NCBI GenBank assembly: GCA_016207265.1 | Contig: JACQPZ010000097.1 | Span: 1 to 6,179 of the forward strand | Origin: Candidatus Latescibacterota bacterium | GTDB lineage: Bacteria > Eisenbacteria > RBG-16-71-46 > SZUA-252 | Direction: 5' to 3' | DNA length: 6,179 bases | In this document: in pieces, positions 1-6,179 of the stretch | How positions within the stretch are numbered: the first letter of the stretch is position 1 | How the letters are laid out: the number at the start of each line of letters is the position of its first letter | The notes under the pieces: generated by a model | Seen by the model: only the letters and a program-made list of their open reading frames with translations | What the model was told of the DNA's origin: nothing | The model's database searches: none | Made by a program: the position numbers and the translations under genes

Positions 1-356
1 AGGAGCGTGCACTGCGGCCCCACGGGCGCCGCGAGGAGGAACGCGGCGACGTAGAGCCACCCCGAGAGCCTCAGCGCCTCTCCCGGGCTCACACGCCCGG
101 AGGGGAGGGGCCGCGCGGGCTTGTTGACCGCGTCGGCCTCGAGGTCGGTGATCTGGTTGAGGACGTTCGACGCGGCGTTCAGGACCGCGGCCATGAGTGT
201 GCCGAGGATGATCTTGAGCGCGACCCACGGGCCGAGCGGGACGGGGGGAAACGCCCCGAGGGCGATCACGCTCCCCGTGAACATTCCCAGCGCGGGAGCG
301 AGGAGCGTGAACGGGCGGGCTAGCTCCCAGTAGAGGGCCAATCTCTCGCGGGACAT
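1..356 (-). CDS. UbiA-family membrane prenyltransferase, N-terminal part (C-terminus beyond the window)
   Basis: This is the first 118 residues of an integral-membrane prenyltransferase, which transfers a polyprenyl group from its diphosphate to an acceptor. The first Mg-diphosphate-binding motif of the UbiA superfamily, NxxxDxxxD, is complete as N67, D71 and D75 (NQITDLEAD). The conserved segment NKPARPLPSGRVS follows at about 78-90. Hydrophobic stretches at about 17-35, 42-64 and 97-112 fit the first membrane helices, and the early ELARPFTL segment is also typical. The ATG at 354-356 is preceded on the coding strand by AGGGGA with a 4-base gap. It lies 42 bases after the phosphodiesterase stop with no visible terminator, so the two are probably co-transcribed. 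The motif style resembles the branch containing digeranylgeranylglyceryl-phosphate synthase and chlorophyll synthase, but half the protein is missing, so the acceptor (glycerol lipid, quinone or tetrapyrrole) cannot be assigned. Confidence 0.9.
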   Translation of the reverse strand, partial: MSRERLALYWELARPFTLLAPALGMFTGSVIALGAFPPVPLGPWVALKIILGTLMAAVLNAASNVLNQITDLEADAVNKPARPLPSGRVSPGEALRLSGWLYVAAFLLAAPVGPQCTL

Positions 357-375
357 GGTCTCCCCTTGGCTCCCG

Positions 376-404
376 GGTCGCCGGCCTAGCGGGTCGGCCT
401 AGCG
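376..404. repeat. Short imperfect tandem duplication at the phosphodiesterase stop codon
   Basis: The 10-base word CGGCCTAGCG occurs at 382-391 and again at 395-404, and GGTCG precedes it at 376-380 and 392-396. On the minus strand the CTA of the right-hand copy (399-401) is the TAG stop of the phosphodiesterase gene. The other copy places a second TAG just downstream in another frame. It looks like a small slippage duplication in the 42-base spacer before the prenyltransferase gene. I see no function for it. Confidence 0.55.
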
Positions 405-2396
405 CAGGCCGAGATCCCGGCCGTCCATGCTCGCGGGAGGCGTGACGCCCAGCCTGATCAGCACGCTCGGCGCGATGTCCACGATCGAGGGCGAGGTCGC
501 GTGGAGCGGGCGGCTGGAGAAGAGCACGCCGGGCACCAGATCGGGGTCGACCGAGCAATGGTCGGCGCTCCAGCGGCGCAGGTTCGGCTCGATCAGCTCG
601 GGTGGGATTCCGCCGAGGGAGGTCTGCCACGAGACCCGGTACCCGCGCTCGAAGCCGACGACCAGGTCGGGAGCCTCGTCGAAGTACGGTCCCCGATACA
701 GCTCCTCGCGCTTGTAGACCCTGCGCACCACGATCTCGCCGGTCTCGGGATCGCGGAGGGCCCCGAACCGGAGCTTGAGCTCGTCGCGAAGCGCTTCGTA
801 CTCGGCCCCGGGCGCGACGACGCCCTCCCGCTCCCGCCCCTTGAGGTTCACGTAGATTTGCCCCAGGGCGAGCGCATACGCCCGGGTCTTTCCCCAGTCC
901 ACGTTGGGCCAGAACGTGCCGCGCCCGAACAGATCCTCGAGGTTTCGATCCCGCGCCGGATCCGTTCCGGTGAGCGTCATGTAGCCGTTTCGCACGAGCC
1001 AGGTGTTGATGTTCACCGCCTTGCGGAAGCTCGAAAAGCCGTGGTCCGAGCAGACGAGCAGCGTCGTCCGGCCGTCCTTGCACCGCTCGAGGAGAAGTCC
1101 CACGAGGGAATCGGCCCGCATGTAGACCCGATCGATCGCGTCCGCGTAGCGCGCGGCCAGCCTCCGGCTGTACATGGGGTGCTGCGGATCGATGAGCCGC
1201 CAGAACATGTGCTGCACCTTGTCCGTGGATTGGAACACGGTTACGAAAAGATCCGGGTCCATCGCGCCGAGCGCGTCCAGCACGAGGCTTCGCTGGCGGT
1301 CGAAGGAGTAGTTCAGGTCTTGCAGGAAGACCTCCTCGTCGATCTTCTCCTCGTTCAACGCCCACGTGTCCTCGGGCCACCCGAGCGTCTTGTAGAGGCC
1401 GAGCTTTCGGGCGAGCTGCGCGCTGTAGGCGGGCGGGGACGAAATTGCGATCGGCGGCCGTCTGGGGTCGAGATTGATGGGCGAGAGGTAGACCCGCATC
1501 TCGGGTGAGGTTTCGATCACGTGGAAACGCGCGATCCCCCTCACGGTGACCATCGGGGCCACGGTGAACCGGATCGAATACCAATCGCTCCAGTGACCCT
1601 GCCTGACCGTCCGGACCTGCCCCTGGAGCGCGATCCGAAGCCCGCCGCCCTTGAGCCGCCGGAACTCGACGGGGATCGTGAGGTCGGGGATGCGCCCTTC
1701 CGCGTCTCTCCGGGCGAACGGATTCCGCGGCCCGTGGACGACCGAGCGGGCTCTCCCCGAGGAGTCCACCGTGAGCCGGGCGACCTTGCCCCCCATCTCG
1801 GTGTCCCCGGCGCCGGTCGCGTCGGTGGCGAAATAGGAAAAGGTCCCCATGGTGCCGCGGATATCGGGAACTCCCAGCCCGGATAGGAGTACGCCGTTTT
1901 GTAGCTTCTCGGGCGGGAAGTTGATGGGAGCTTCGAGGACCGCGGTGCGGACGCCCCGCCCGGAGGCGATCTGCCAGAACGTCGTGCCGCGGCGGTTGTT
2001 GGTCACGGTGGGCGCGGCCGTGGGGATGAAACCGAACGCGAATTTGCCGCGGCGGACCGTCACCGTGGAGAAGTCGGGGTAGTACGTGGCGGGATTGCGC
2101 CTGAGAAAGTCGTAGATGCGGGTCTTGCCCGGGTTCGATCCGGTCGAGAACGCGGACCAGGCCACGGGAGACTGCGCAGGATTCGTCGTCTTGAGCACGC
2201 GCATCGCGCCGTGCTCTTTCATCCAGGAGAGGTGCGGGAGCTTTCCCGTCGCGATCAACCGCTCCGTGACGGCCGGGTCCATGCCGTCGAAGCCGACGAT
2301 GATGAACCGCTCGTGCGGCTGGGCCGGAAGCGGCGTGTCGGAGGACGCGAGAAGGGCGATTGCGAGAAGGAATGCGACCGGCCCCAGGATCTTCAT
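399..2396 (-). CDS. Secreted type I phosphodiesterase / nucleotide pyrophosphatase-like protein (alkaline phosphatase superfamily)
   Basis: This is a 665-residue exported hydrolase predicted to cleave a phospho-mono- or diester using two metal ions. The signal peptide has a hydrophobic core at about 3-17 and likely cleavage after A25 (PLPA/QPH), so the enzyme should be periplasmic or extracellular; no later membrane segment is seen. The metal and catalytic residues of the superfamily appear in order: D37 in GFDGMDP, the nucleophile position S76 in AQSPVAWSAFSTG, D392 and H396 in STDKVQHMFW, D451-H452 in SDHGFSSF, and H613 in ADHCSVDPDLVPGVLF. The C-terminus ends with the usual IAPSVLIRLGV and MDGRDL. 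Residues about 180-345 form a long insert between the nucleophile and the second metal cluster, probably a substrate-binding cap. The ATG at 2396 is preceded by GAGGA at an 8-base spacing. The gene heads an operon with the UbiA-family gene. The fold and chemistry are confident; the substrate is unknown. Confidence 0.93.
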   Translation of the reverse strand: MKILGPVAFLLAIALLASSDTPLPAQPHERFIIVGFDGMDPAVTERLIATGKLPHLSWMKEHGAMRVLKTTNPAQSPVAWSAFSTGSNPGKTRIYDFLRRNPATYYPDFSTVTVRRGKFAFGFIPTAAPTVTNNRRGTTFWQIASGRGVRTAVLEAPINFPPEKLQNGVLLSGLGVPDIRGTMGTFSYFATDATGAGDTEMGGKVARLTVDSSGRARSVVHGPRNPFARRDAEGRIPDLTIPVEFRRLKGGGLRIALQGQVRTVRQGHWSDWYSIRFTVAPMVTVRGIARFHVIETSPEMRVYLSPINLDPRRPPIAISSPPAYSAQLARKLGLYKTLGWPEDTWALNEEKIDEEVFLQDLNYSFDRQRSLVLDALGAMDPDLFVTVFQSTDKVQHMFWRLIDPQHPMYSRRLAARYADAIDRVYMRADSLVGLLLERCKDGRTTLLVCSDHGFSSFRKAVNINTWLVRNGYMTLTGTDPARDRNLEDLFGRGTFWPNVDWGKTRAYALALGQIYVNLKGREREGVVAPGAEYEALRDELKLRFGALRDPETGEIVVRRVYKREELYRGPYFDEAPDLVVGFERGYRVSWQTSLGGIPPELIEPNLRRWSADHCSVDPDLVPGVLFSSRPLHATSPSIVDIAPSVLIRLGVTPPASMDGRDLGLR

Positions 2397-2437
2397 CGGT
2401 CGATTCCTCGGCTGCTCGGTGGCTGGACGTGAATGCT

Positions 2438-2460
2438 CGATGCGTGAAAGTCTAGCATCG
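2438..2460. repeat. Inverted repeat bracketing the leftward -10 box (possible operator)
   Basis: CGATGC at 2438-2443 and GCATCG at 2455-2460 are perfect 6-base inverted arms separated by 11 bases. The centre-to-centre distance of 17 bases is not a clean two helical turns. The spacer contains the proposed -10 box of the phosphodiesterase promoter (2449-2454), and the left arm covers the expected transcription start. A repressor site is plausible from position alone. No regulator gene is in the window, and 6-base arms can arise by chance. Confidence 0.35.
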
Positions 2461-2478
2461 GGTTTCGCCGGGTGTCAA
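2449..2478 (-). promoter_or_regulatory. Sigma-70-like promoter for the phosphodiesterase-UbiA operon
   Basis: Read on the minus strand, a perfect -35 box TTGACA (2478-2473) is followed after 18 bases by TAGACT (2454-2449), which matches 4 of 6 -10 consensus bases. The expected start point near 2442 leaves a leader of about 45 bases that contains the GAGGA ribosome-binding site before the ATG at 2396. The position, directly upstream of the first gene of the operon, supports the call. The promoter lies back to back with a rightward promoter, their -35 boxes 45 bases apart. Confidence 0.6.
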
Positions 2479-2511
2479 ACGAGGAGGTGGAGTGCTCGGA
2501 GGCACCGTGCA

Positions 2512-2526
2512 GGAGGGGGAGCCTTG
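2512..2526 (+). promoter_or_regulatory. Strong Shine-Dalgarno with TTG: candidate start A of the peptidase gene
   Basis: GGAGG at 2512-2516, inside a longer purine run, lies 7 bases before an in-frame TTG at 2524. This is the nearest canonical start codon upstream of the signal sequence. It conflicts with the proposed rightward promoter, because TTG 2524 is also the first half of its TTGACG -35 box and a transcript starting near 2560 would not include it. Use of this start would also give an unusually long segment of about 40 residues ahead of the signal-peptide core. Confidence 0.4.
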
Positions 2527-2553
2527 ACGCCTTTCCGACGCGATTCCTATAAT
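2524..2553 (+). promoter_or_regulatory. Near-consensus sigma-70-like promoter reading into the peptidase gene
   Basis: TTGACG (2524-2529, 5 of 6 consensus bases) is followed after 18 bases by a perfect TATAAT (2548-2553). This is striking in DNA this GC-rich. The expected transcription start is near 2560. If the stretch were coding in the peptidase frame, only 6 of 12 codons from 2524 to 2559 would end in G or C, against 11 of 14 in the next 42 bases. That shift suggests coding begins after the -10 box and supports a real promoter. The competing reading is that TTG 2524 is a start codon. Confidence 0.6.
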
Positions 2554-5500
2554 ACAAGGTCCACCGCGCGCTCCATCACACTCGTTCGAGGGGTCCTGCA
2601 CATTCGCCCCAACCCAAGCCGGCTCCTCCGCGCCATCGCGCGCCGACCCATCCCCGCGGCGATTCTCGTTTCTTGCATCTTCAGCGGCATCGCAGGACCA
2701 CCCGCTTCCTCCTTCGCCTCCGAATCGGTCCGCACCGTCTCCCAGGACGCCCGCGGGGCGACGTTCGAGATCGTGCCGCAGCCGGCGCGATTCGACAGCG
2801 TGGCGGTCGATGGGGCGGCGTACGTTCGCGTCTCGATTCAGGGTGCTCCCGTAACCGAGGAGCCCGGCCGCCCCGCGCTACCCACGATCATGATCCCGGT
2901 GGGCGTGCCCGATGGGATGAGCGCGAACGTACGCGTAGTTTCGGCCGACTGGGAAGACCGCGCGGGGCTTCCGCCGCCGCTCCCCGTCGTGAAGCAGCGC
3001 TTCGTCGCGGACGATCCGAAGACGGGACCCGTGACGGAAGAGCGCTACGAGCCAGACCCTGCGATCTACGGCGGCGGGGAGACCTATCCGGGAGAGGCCG
3101 TGTCGCTCGGCGAGGGGGGGCCGCTGGGGGATCTCTGGATGATCCCCGCGTTCGTGCGGCCGGTGCGCTACGACACACGCAAGGGGCGCTACTCGGTCCT
3201 GAGCCGGATGACGCTCCGCGTGGAGTTCGTGTCCGCGAGCGCGTCGGAGCTGAGGCGCCGGCCCGCGCAGCGCCCCGGCGCCGTGGCGGGTGAGGGAGGG
3301 TGGAAGCGTCTCCAACGGTCCATGGTCCGCAATTTCGACGCGGCGACCACGTTTCCAAGGAGGCTCACGCCCGGCGCTCTGGGCGCTCCGCGCGCGCCGA
3401 GCCGCGCGGGGGCGGGCAACCCGGAATTTCGAATCTCGGTCAAGAGCACCGGATGGAGTTCCGTGAGCTACGCGGCTCTCGCGGCGGCGGGGTTCCCGTC
3501 CGGGGTCCCGATCGCCGAGATCGGAGTCTGGGAGCGTGGCTATGACGACGTGGGCGACAGCGCCACCGCGACCCCGATCCCGGTCGTGGCGCGCGACGCG
3601 GGCACGGCCGGCGTGTTCGACGCGGGGGACGCGATCACCTTCTACGCTCGCAATCTGCGCGATCGCGTCGGGCCGCTCTCGATCGAGAACCGGTACACCG
3701 ATGCCAACACGTACTGGTTGACGTGGACCGGCGCGACCGCGGCCGTCGTGCCGGATTCGATCTCGGGATCGATCGCCGATCCGTCGCCCCTCATGCCGAC
3801 TTCCTTTCAGGATATGATCCATCTGGAGCAGAACTCCTACATCATGCCGTGGCCGAGTTCCACGGCCGGGGTCCCCCAGGAGAATGTCGAGCACTTCTTC
3901 TGGACTACCGGTCTCAGTCCGGATGCGTTCGCTGCCACCATTCCCTTCCTGGATCCCGACGCCTCATCGCCGTTTCGCATCCGGGCGCGCTATCAAGGGC
4001 AGCAGCCCAGCTCCGGTACCAGCACGCACCGATTATCGATCGTCTATGTCGGCAGCACCGGCGTCACGGACACGCTTGCCGCGAACCAGACGTTCTTCGG
4101 GCAGTCCATATACGTGCTGGACACCGGGCTCAGCATCCCCGGCTCGCACATCGGTGCGGGAAACAACCAATACACGCATGTTGGAACCCGGCCTTCCCCG
4201 GACGGTCTTTCGTTTGTCGATGGAAGCAGGGCTCTCCTCGATTGGGTGGAGGTCACGTATGCAAGGCAATATGTCGCACGCGGGGACGTCCTCCAGTTCT
4301 CGAGCCCTTCGGGTGGAGTGGCGGAGATCGCCGTCCACGGATTCACTCAGTCGGGAGTCGAAGTCTACGACCTGACCGATCCGACCGCGCCACTCTTCGT
4401 CACCGACGTCGCAGTAACCGCCGTGGGTCCGACCTACGATATCGCGTTCCGGACCGACGCGACGGCGGGAGCTCGACGCTTCGTGGCGCTCGTGCCGGGT
4501 TCCGAAGCAGCGATTTCGGCCCAGGCGATCCGCGCCGACACTCCGTCGGCGCTCTGGACGCCGGCGCCCTACCCCCCGGGAGCCTTCGCGCGGGCCATCC
4601 TGATCGCCCCGGAGGAGTTTCTCGCACCCGCGAACCGGCTGGCCGATTTCCGGCGCGGGCAAGGGTTCGTGGTGGAAGTCGCGACGGTTCAGGACGTGTA
4701 TGACGAGTTCAACGGAGGGATCAAATCGGCCGCCGCGATTCGCCGGTATCTCTTGCACGGCTACCGCGCATGGACGCCTCGGCCCGCGTTTGCGGCGCTT
4801 CTCGGGGATGCGAGCATCGACTACCGGCATCATCTTTCCACGAGCGCGGTGGACTGGGTGCCGACCTATCTCGCCTTCGAGGCGATCGCGGGACCGAATG
4901 GAGCCGAGCTGGTCGCGAATGAAGCGTTCTTCGTGCTGAACTTCGGAGGCGGCACGGGCAGCGCGGAGCCGTTCACGCCGAGCATGTTCCTCGGCCGCGT
5001 CCCCGCGAGCAGCGCCGCGGAATTGGACCAGTACGTCACGAAAGTGATCCAGTACGAGAATTTCCAACCCACGGACACCTGGCGAGGAAAGCAGCTCCTG
5101 CTCTCGGACGACGAGTTCTCCTCCACGATCTTTTTCAACCAGGGCTACTGCTTCCAACCAGCGGAGGCCACCTTTCGACTCGCGAATCAGGACATGGCGG
5201 ACGCGGCGGCGACGAGCCCTTCCGGGAGCGACCTCGTATCGGAACCGTTCGATCTCAAGGGGCTCACGGATCCGCTCGCGGCGACGTGCCCGGGCTCTCC
5301 CCCGGGCTGTCGCAATATCACATGCGTGGTGAACGCATTTCGCGGGATCGGAGGCGCGGTCGACTCGTTCCACGCCGTGCTCGGCAGGGGCCAACTCATT
5401 CTCAACGTCGAAGCGCACGCGAACCGGTACCTGATCAGCCACGAGCAGATCTACAGCACGTCCTTCGGCGACCTGAGCCGGATCGCCAACGTGAACCGCC

Positions 5501-6179
5501 CGAATTTCTACATGATCTGGGGCTGCCACGCGAATCAGTTTCCGGATGCTCCTTCCGGCAGCTTCACCGACAGCACCGACTCCTTCGGGGAGCAGTGGAT
5601 CATGCTGCCGGACCGGGGCTCGATCGGCGGTCTGGGCTCGTCCGGCTACGAGCTGCTCAACACGAACGCGGCGATGAACAGCTTCGTGGCGGACGCGCTC
5701 TACTCGACTCCACCGGCGCCCGACCCGCCGCCGGGAGAGCCACGGCAGGCGAGATGGATCCTGGGCGAGATCGTGGGGCAGGCGTTCGTCCGGAACGCGA
5801 ACTCCGGCTCGTTTCTCCAGCAGGCGATGAACCGGACGATCAATCTGCTCGGCGATCCGATGATCCATCTGGACGCGCTGCCTCCGCGGATTTTCGAGGT
5901 CACGACCGACGGGAATATCTTCGCCGAGAACGGCTTTCTCACAACCGATTCTCCCACGGACAGCATGACGCTGGTCGCGAAGGTGCGCGACGAGGCGGGG
6001 CTCCAGAAGACCGATCTCGCGGAGCGGCCGGTCTCGTCCGGGATCATTACACCCCTCGACCCTGCGAGCTTCACGGTCGCCGTGTCCGACACGGGTCGCG
6101 CGCACACGTTGACCGCGAAAGTGCGCCCGCGCATCGGAAACTATGATCTCCTCGTCCGCTCCGCCGATCGGAACGATCG
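2524..6179 (+). CDS. Secreted gingipain-like cysteine endopeptidase (peptidase family C25), C-terminus beyond the window
   Basis: At least 1218 residues (numbered from TTG 2524) form an exported cysteine endopeptidase. An arginine-rich stretch and hydrophobic core (about 42-58) are followed by a likely signal cleavage after A65 (SSFA/SES). Residues about 79-190 resemble the C25 propeptide (FEIVPQPARF, GRPALPTIMIPVGVP). A beta-rich module at about 500-680 carries VEVYDLTDPTAPLF (from 612). The catalytic domain spans about 692-1115: ILIAPEEF, LLGDASIDYR, then MFLGRVPASSAAELDQYV. H965 in NVEAHANR and C1001 in IWGCHANQF sit 36 residues apart, close to the His211-Cys244 dyad of gingipain RgpB. GEQWIMLPDRGSIGGLGSSGY and LLGDPMIHL follow. 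An Ig-like domain begins at about 1120 and is cut by the window edge, so a C-terminal sorting domain of a type IX-like secretion route cannot be checked. The start is unresolved: 2524 is the nearest canonical codon with a ribosome-binding site, but ATT 2602 or CTG 2596 may be the true start. Confidence 0.9.
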   Translation, partial: MTPFRRDSYNTRSTARSITLVRGVLHIRPNPSRLLRAIARRPIPAAILVSCIFSGIAGPPASSFASESVRTVSQDARGATFEIVPQPARFDSVAVDGAAYVRVSIQGAPVTEEPGRPALPTIMIPVGVPDGMSANVRVVSADWEDRAGLPPPLPVVKQRFVADDPKTGPVTEERYEPDPAIYGGGETYPGEAVSLGEGGPLGDLWMIPAFVRPVRYDTRKGRYSVLSRMTLRVEFVSASASELRRRPAQRPGAVAGEGGWKRLQRSMVRNFDAATTFPRRLTPGALGAPRAPSRAGAGNPEFRISVKSTGWSSVSYAALAAAGFPSGVPIAEIGVWERGYDDVGDSATATPIPVVARDAGTAGVFDAGDAITFYARNLRDRVGPLSIENRYTDANTYWLTWTGATAAVVPDSISGSIADPSPLMPTSFQDMIHLEQNSYIMPWPSSTAGVPQENVEHFFWTTGLSPDAFAATIPFLDPDASSPFRIRARYQGQQPSSGTSTHRLSIVYVGSTGVTDTLAANQTFFGQSIYVLDTGLSIPGSHIGAGNNQYTHVGTRPSPDGLSFVDGSRALLDWVEVTYARQYVARGDVLQFSSPSGGVAEIAVHGFTQSGVEVYDLTDPTAPLFVTDVAVTAVGPTYDIAFRTDATAGARRFVALVPGSEAAISAQAIRADTPSALWTPAPYPPGAFARAILIAPEEFLAPANRLADFRRGQGFVVEVATVQDVYDEFNGGIKSAAAIRRYLLHGYRAWTPRPAFAALLGDASIDYRHHLSTSAVDWVPTYLAFEAIAGPNGAELVANEAFFVLNFGGGTGSAEPFTPSMFLGRVPASSAAELDQYVTKVIQYENFQPTDTWRGKQLLLSDDEFSSTIFFNQGYCFQPAEATFRLANQDMADAAATSPSGSDLVSEPFDLKGLTDPLAATCPGSPPGCRNITCVVNAFRGIGGAVDSFHAVLGRGQLILNVEAHANRYLISHEQIYSTSFGDLSRIANVNRPNFYMIWGCHANQFPDAPSGSFTDSTDSFGEQWIMLPDRGSIGGLGSSGYELLNTNAAMNSFVADALYSTPPAPDPPPGEPRQARWILGEIVGQAFVRNANSGSFLQQAMNRTINLLGDPMIHLDALPPRIFEVTTDGNIFAENGFLTTDSPTDSMTLVAKVRDEAGLQKTDLAERPVSSGIITPLDPASFTVAVSDTGRAHTLTAKVRPRIGNYDLLVRSADRND
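2588..2604 (+). promoter_or_regulatory. Shine-Dalgarno with ATT (or CTG): candidate start B of the peptidase gene
   Basis: GAGGGG at 2588-2593 lies 8 bases before an in-frame ATT at 2602 and 2 bases before an in-frame CTG at 2596. It sits in the roughly 40-base leader expected from the upstream TATAAT promoter. A start at ATT would give a conventional signal peptide: a short arginine-rich region, a hydrophobic core, then cleavage after SSFA. ATT is a rare initiator, known in bacteria from infC, so this is an inference from geometry only. Confidence 0.35.

Noticed and set aside
501..1508. A 335-codon open frame on the plus strand
   Set aside because: It is antisense to the phosphodiesterase, whose metal-binding motifs are intact in the minus frame. 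The plus-frame product has shadow-like composition and no recognisable motif.
2440..2442. In-frame ATG 2440 as the start of the peptidase
   Set aside because: It has no clear ribosome-binding site and lies upstream of the rightward promoter, at the leftward promoter's expected start point. It would put about 70 residues ahead of the signal-peptide core.
2549..2554. TATTAT on the minus strand as an alternative -10 box for the phosphodiesterase operon
   Set aside because: No -35-like sequence lies at the right distance (GGAGCG is there), and TTGACA-N18-TAGACT nearer the gene is better.
2673..3293. A 206-codon plus-strand open frame over the start of the peptidase gene
   Set aside because: It is out of frame with the signal peptide and propeptide. 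Its product is almost entirely Arg, Gly and Ala, as expected of a shifted frame in GC-rich DNA.
2878..3894. A 338-codon minus-strand open frame, with smaller overlapping minus-strand frames
   Set aside because: The product is an Arg/His/Asp-rich shadow of the peptidase propeptide region with no motif.
4033..6105. A 690-codon open frame on the minus strand, antisense to the peptidase gene
   Set aside because: It is a shadow of the plus-strand gene in GC-rich DNA. Its product is rich in Arg, Asp, Glu and His with no domain, signal or membrane segment, while the plus frame carries clear C25 motifs over the same bases.

Overview
The window is high-GC bacterial DNA with strong G/C preference at third codon positions. 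It holds three protein genes and no RNA genes, CRISPR arrays or insertion sequences that I can support. A UbiA prenyltransferase, a secreted metal-dependent phosphodiesterase and a large secreted gingipain-type peptidase together suggest a Gram-negative, probably uncultured environmental bacterium. An FCB-type lineage such as Eisenbacteria or Gemmatimonadota would fit, but this is inferred from gene style only; no marker gene is present.

Layout. Minus strand: a 665-residue secreted phosphodiesterase of the alkaline-phosphatase superfamily (399-2396) is followed 42 bases downstream by the start of a UbiA-family membrane prenyltransferase (356 to beyond base 1, cut by the window edge). The two look like one operon. 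Plus strand: a very large peptidase C25 (gingipain-like) gene begins near 2.5-2.6 kb and runs off the right edge, so its C-terminus is missing. It occupies almost 60% of the window.

The gap between the phosphodiesterase and the peptidase (about 2397-2600) is the main regulatory region. It contains back-to-back sigma-70-like promoters: TTGACA-N18-TAGACT reading left and TTGACG-N18-TATAAT reading right. A perfect 6-bp inverted repeat brackets the -10 box of the leftward promoter.

The peptidase start is a real puzzle. The signal peptide is clearly encoded, but no ATG, GTG or TTG lies in its frame between the rightward -10 box and the signal sequence. Either a TTG inside the -35 box is the start and the promoter is a coincidence, or translation begins at a rare codon (ATT 2602 or CTG 2596) behind a GAGGGG Shine-Dalgarno sequence.

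Functionally, the left operon joins a periplasmic or exported phospho-ester hydrolase to a lipid-forming prenyltransferase, and the right gene makes an exported cysteine endopeptidase. Nothing in the window ties the two transcription units to one pathway. I did not find a convincing novel multi-gene system; the points most worth checking are the start-codon/promoter conflict and the peptidase's altered motif and cysteine-bearing insert.
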